Program-made: the position numbers and the translations under genes
The notes under the pieces: generated by a model
What the model was told of the DNA's origin: nothing
Database searches by the model: none
Seen by the model: the letters and a program-made list of their open reading frames with translations, nothing else
Shown: piece after piece, positions 51,876 through 53,307 of the stretch
Numbering within the stretch: position 1 is the stretch's first letter
Layout: the number at the start of each line of letters is the position of its first letter
DNA from: Deltaproteobacteria bacterium ADurb.Bin207
GTDB taxonomy: Bacteria > Myxococcota_A > Polyangia > Polyangiales > Polyangiaceae
Direction: 5' to 3'
Assembly: GCA_002070115.1 (NCBI GenBank)
Contig: MWCO01000037.1
Span: 1 to 53,307, forward strand
DNA: 53,307 nt

Positions 51876-53119
51876 CGCTCATCCGCATCGAATAAAACTC
51901 GTCCTGAGCGCGATACCCAGCGCGTCATCGGCGAGCCCCACGGTTGAAGAATCGCATGCTCGTGGTCAAGATCCCACAAGACGATATCGGCGGACTTGCC
52001 AGGGTCGAGTGAGCCGACTTCCCTTTCGATTTGCAAAGACAACGCCGCATATCGAGTCGCGCCCAGCAAGCATTCTTCTGGTGTCAACCCGTAGGTGTGC
52101 AGGGCGAAGGCCAACGCGAGGGGAAGGCTCTCGGTGGGGGCGGTGCCGGGGTTCGCATCGCTTGCGACGGCCAAGCGTACGCCGGCTTTTCGCATGGCGG
52201 CGATCGGTGGCGGCTGCTGACGAAGGGTAAAGCTTGCCAGAGGCAATAGCACCACGACAGTCGAAGCGGCGGCAAGTTCGGATAACGCGGCTTCGGACAC
52301 GTTTTCGACGTGATCAACGCTTGCCGCGCCCATCGATGCAGCCAACGAAGCGCCACCGATGTCGGCGAATTGTCCCACGTGAGCGCGAATGCCAAGGCCA
52401 ACACGACGGGCCGCCGAAAACAGCTTTTCCGCTTCTTGCACCGAAAACGCATTGCGGTCGATATAGGCATCGACGAAACGCGCGAGTCGATCCCGCGCGA
52501 CGGCGGGAACCGAGCGCTCCACCACCTCATCGACCCACGCGGCGCGGTTGGGTCTGTCCTCCGGAGCAAGGGCATGCAAGGCCAAATAGGTTGGTACGAC
52601 AGCGGGCAAGCTGTTATCCGAAGCGACTGCGCGAATGGCTTCCAACTGTTTGCGTTCGCTTTGCTCTGACAGGCCGTAGCCGCTTTTGATCTCACAGGTG
52701 GTCACACCCAAAGCGGCCATTCGACGAAGGCGTCGAGTCAGGTTTTGCGCCAATTCCTCGAGGGAAGCAGCCCGAACGGAGCGCATGCTGGCCACAATTC
52801 CTCCGCCGGCTGCTGCAATGGCTTCATACCCAGCTCCCTGCATGCGAAGGATATATTCATCGTGCCGCGAACCCGCCCAGACGAGATGGGTGTGCGCATC
52901 AATCAAGCCAGGGGTAATTACGCCTTGCTGCACATTTCCCACGACTGGGGTGTTGGTAGCGGCAAGCTGCGGATACGGCCCTACATCGACCACCTTTCCA
53001 TTTTCCACCAATACAGCCCCTTGCTCGATCACACCGAGAGGGTTTTGTGGCCCGGCGAAAGCCTCGCTGCAGGTGACGACGCGCGAGGCACAAACCATGA
53101 GGCGTTCCGCATGACGCAT
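51851..53119 (-). CDS. hutI: Imidazolonepropionase HutI
   Basis: HutI hydrolyses 4-imidazolone-5-propionate to N-formimino-glutamate in histidine breakdown. The 422-residue cytosolic enzyme shows PGLIDAHTHLVWAGSRHDEY (metal His pair), EIKSGYGL, GLGIRAHVGQFADIGGASLA, VDHVENVSEAAL and VASDANPGTAPTESLPLALA, which are the family metal and substrate residues. The C-terminus has the usual GKSADIVLWDLDHEHA. ATG 53119 is chosen because AAGGAAG stands just upstream; a longer in-frame start at 53287 lacks such support. The other hut genes are not here. Confidence 0.95.
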   Translation of the reverse strand: MRHAERLMVCASRVVTCSEAFAGPQNPLGVIEQGAVLVENGKVVDVGPYPQLAATNTPVVGNVQQGVITPGLIDAHTHLVWAGSRHDEYILRMQGAGYEAIAAAGGGIVASMRSVRAASLEELAQNLTRRLRRMAALGVTTCEIKSGYGLSEQSERKQLEAIRAVASDNSLPAVVPTYLALHALAPEDRPNRAAWVDEVVERSVPAVARDRLARFVDAYIDRNAFSVQEAEKLFSAARRVGLGIRAHVGQFADIGGASLAASMGAASVDHVENVSEAALSELAAASTVVVLLPLASFTLRQQPPPIAAMRKAGVRLAVASDANPGTAPTESLPLALAFALHTYGLTPEECLLGATRYAALSLQIEREVGSLDPGKSADIVLWDLDHEHAILQPWGSPMTRWVSRSGRVLFDADERCEHAARC

Positions 53120-53222
53120 GGCTTCCTTGTAGCGCGCTGTGCGGACAATAGGAATGGTACGCAGGCGAATGCTTTCGAAGAGCAAGCCAGAACGACGAGG
53201 GTGCGCTATTCTCAAGGGCAAG

Positions 53223-53307
53223 ATGCGACAGTGGTCCAGATCGGTGTTCGTCGTGACGGCGCTCGGGTTCTGTGGAGCCTGCGCCATGGGTACAGAAGAA
53301 GAATACG
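53223..53307 (+). CDS. Start of a lipoprotein gene (partial)
   Basis: The first 28 codons of a gene running off the right edge. The N-terminus is MRQWSRSVFVVTALGFCGAC followed by AMGTEEEY, a lipoprotein-type signal peptide. Cys17 (ALGFC) or Cys20 (FCGAC) could be the lipidated residue. AAGGG lies a few bases before the ATG. It is divergent from hutI with 103 bases between starts. Function cannot be judged. Confidence 0.55.
   Translation, partial: MRQWSRSVFVVTALGFCGACAMGTEEEY

Overview
The window looks like chromosomal DNA of a myxobacterium or close relative (phylum Myxococcota). The strongest marker is the partial gene at the left edge. It ends in a Cys-x-Cys / hydrophobic helix / Arg-cluster tail, the MYXO-CTERM sorting signal. 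Supporting signs are a Hanks-type Ser/Thr kinase with a PEGA domain, a cysteine-rich DNDGDG repeat protein, an unusual density of predicted lipoproteins (about twelve), and sigma-54-like promoters. Base composition is moderately GC-rich (roughly high fifties percent by eye). I see no insertion sequence, prophage, CRISPR array or rRNA. The only RNA gene I can support is a tRNA-Phe.

Bases 376-14905 hold one long + strand type II secretion (T2SS) operon: gspC, a small one-helix membrane protein gene, a 25-codon peptide frame, gspD, gspE, gspF, a gspG-like gene without a prepilin leader, gspG, gspH, gspI, gspJ, gspK, gspL, gspM and gspN. Most junctions overlap (ATGA, GTGA or TGATG) or lie within about 25 bases, so the cluster is probably co-transcribed and translationally coupled. 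The prepilin peptidase (GspO) and a secretin pilotin are not in the window. A near-perfect sigma-54 -24/-12 element sits just before gspC.

Bases 14988-17126 carry three tandem AIM24-family paralogues. On the opposite strand follow smpB (trans-translation) overlapped by a small unknown gene, then a lipoprotein with a collagen-like linker. A phosphohexomutase gene (19325-21064) has a sigma-54-like element and an 8-bp palindrome upstream. Bases 21258-28841 are mainly minus-strand: an SGNH-hydrolase lipoprotein, a beta-propeller-like lipoprotein, another lipoprotein, a sulfatase-superfamily lipoprotein with a non-standard nucleophile, and a glycosyltransferase/cupin fusion. One + strand DUF2804 gene lies among them.

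After a 768-base stretch with no convincing gene come a membrane-anchored Ser/Thr kinase, a CAP-domain lipoprotein, a small charged protein, a lipoprotein, a TPR lipoprotein, an unknown protein with an HTH-like region, a double-hotdog acyl thioesterase and a membrane protein. larB-larC (nickel-pincer cofactor synthesis, without larE or larA nearby) and the DNDGDG repeat protein follow. A minus-strand ATPase with an altered Walker B motif is divergent from a four-gene Gld-like ABC exporter operon (40940-45667). The right end has a DUF4139 lipoprotein, a helical lipoprotein, a creatininase-family enzyme, tRNA-Phe with a good promoter, a DUF2330 protein, hutI (histidine breakdown) and the start of another lipoprotein gene.

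No single defence or mobile system stands out. The most unusual material is the set of extra small genes and odd pseudopilins inside the T2SS operon, the tandem AIM24 trio, the altered ATPase and the repeat protein.
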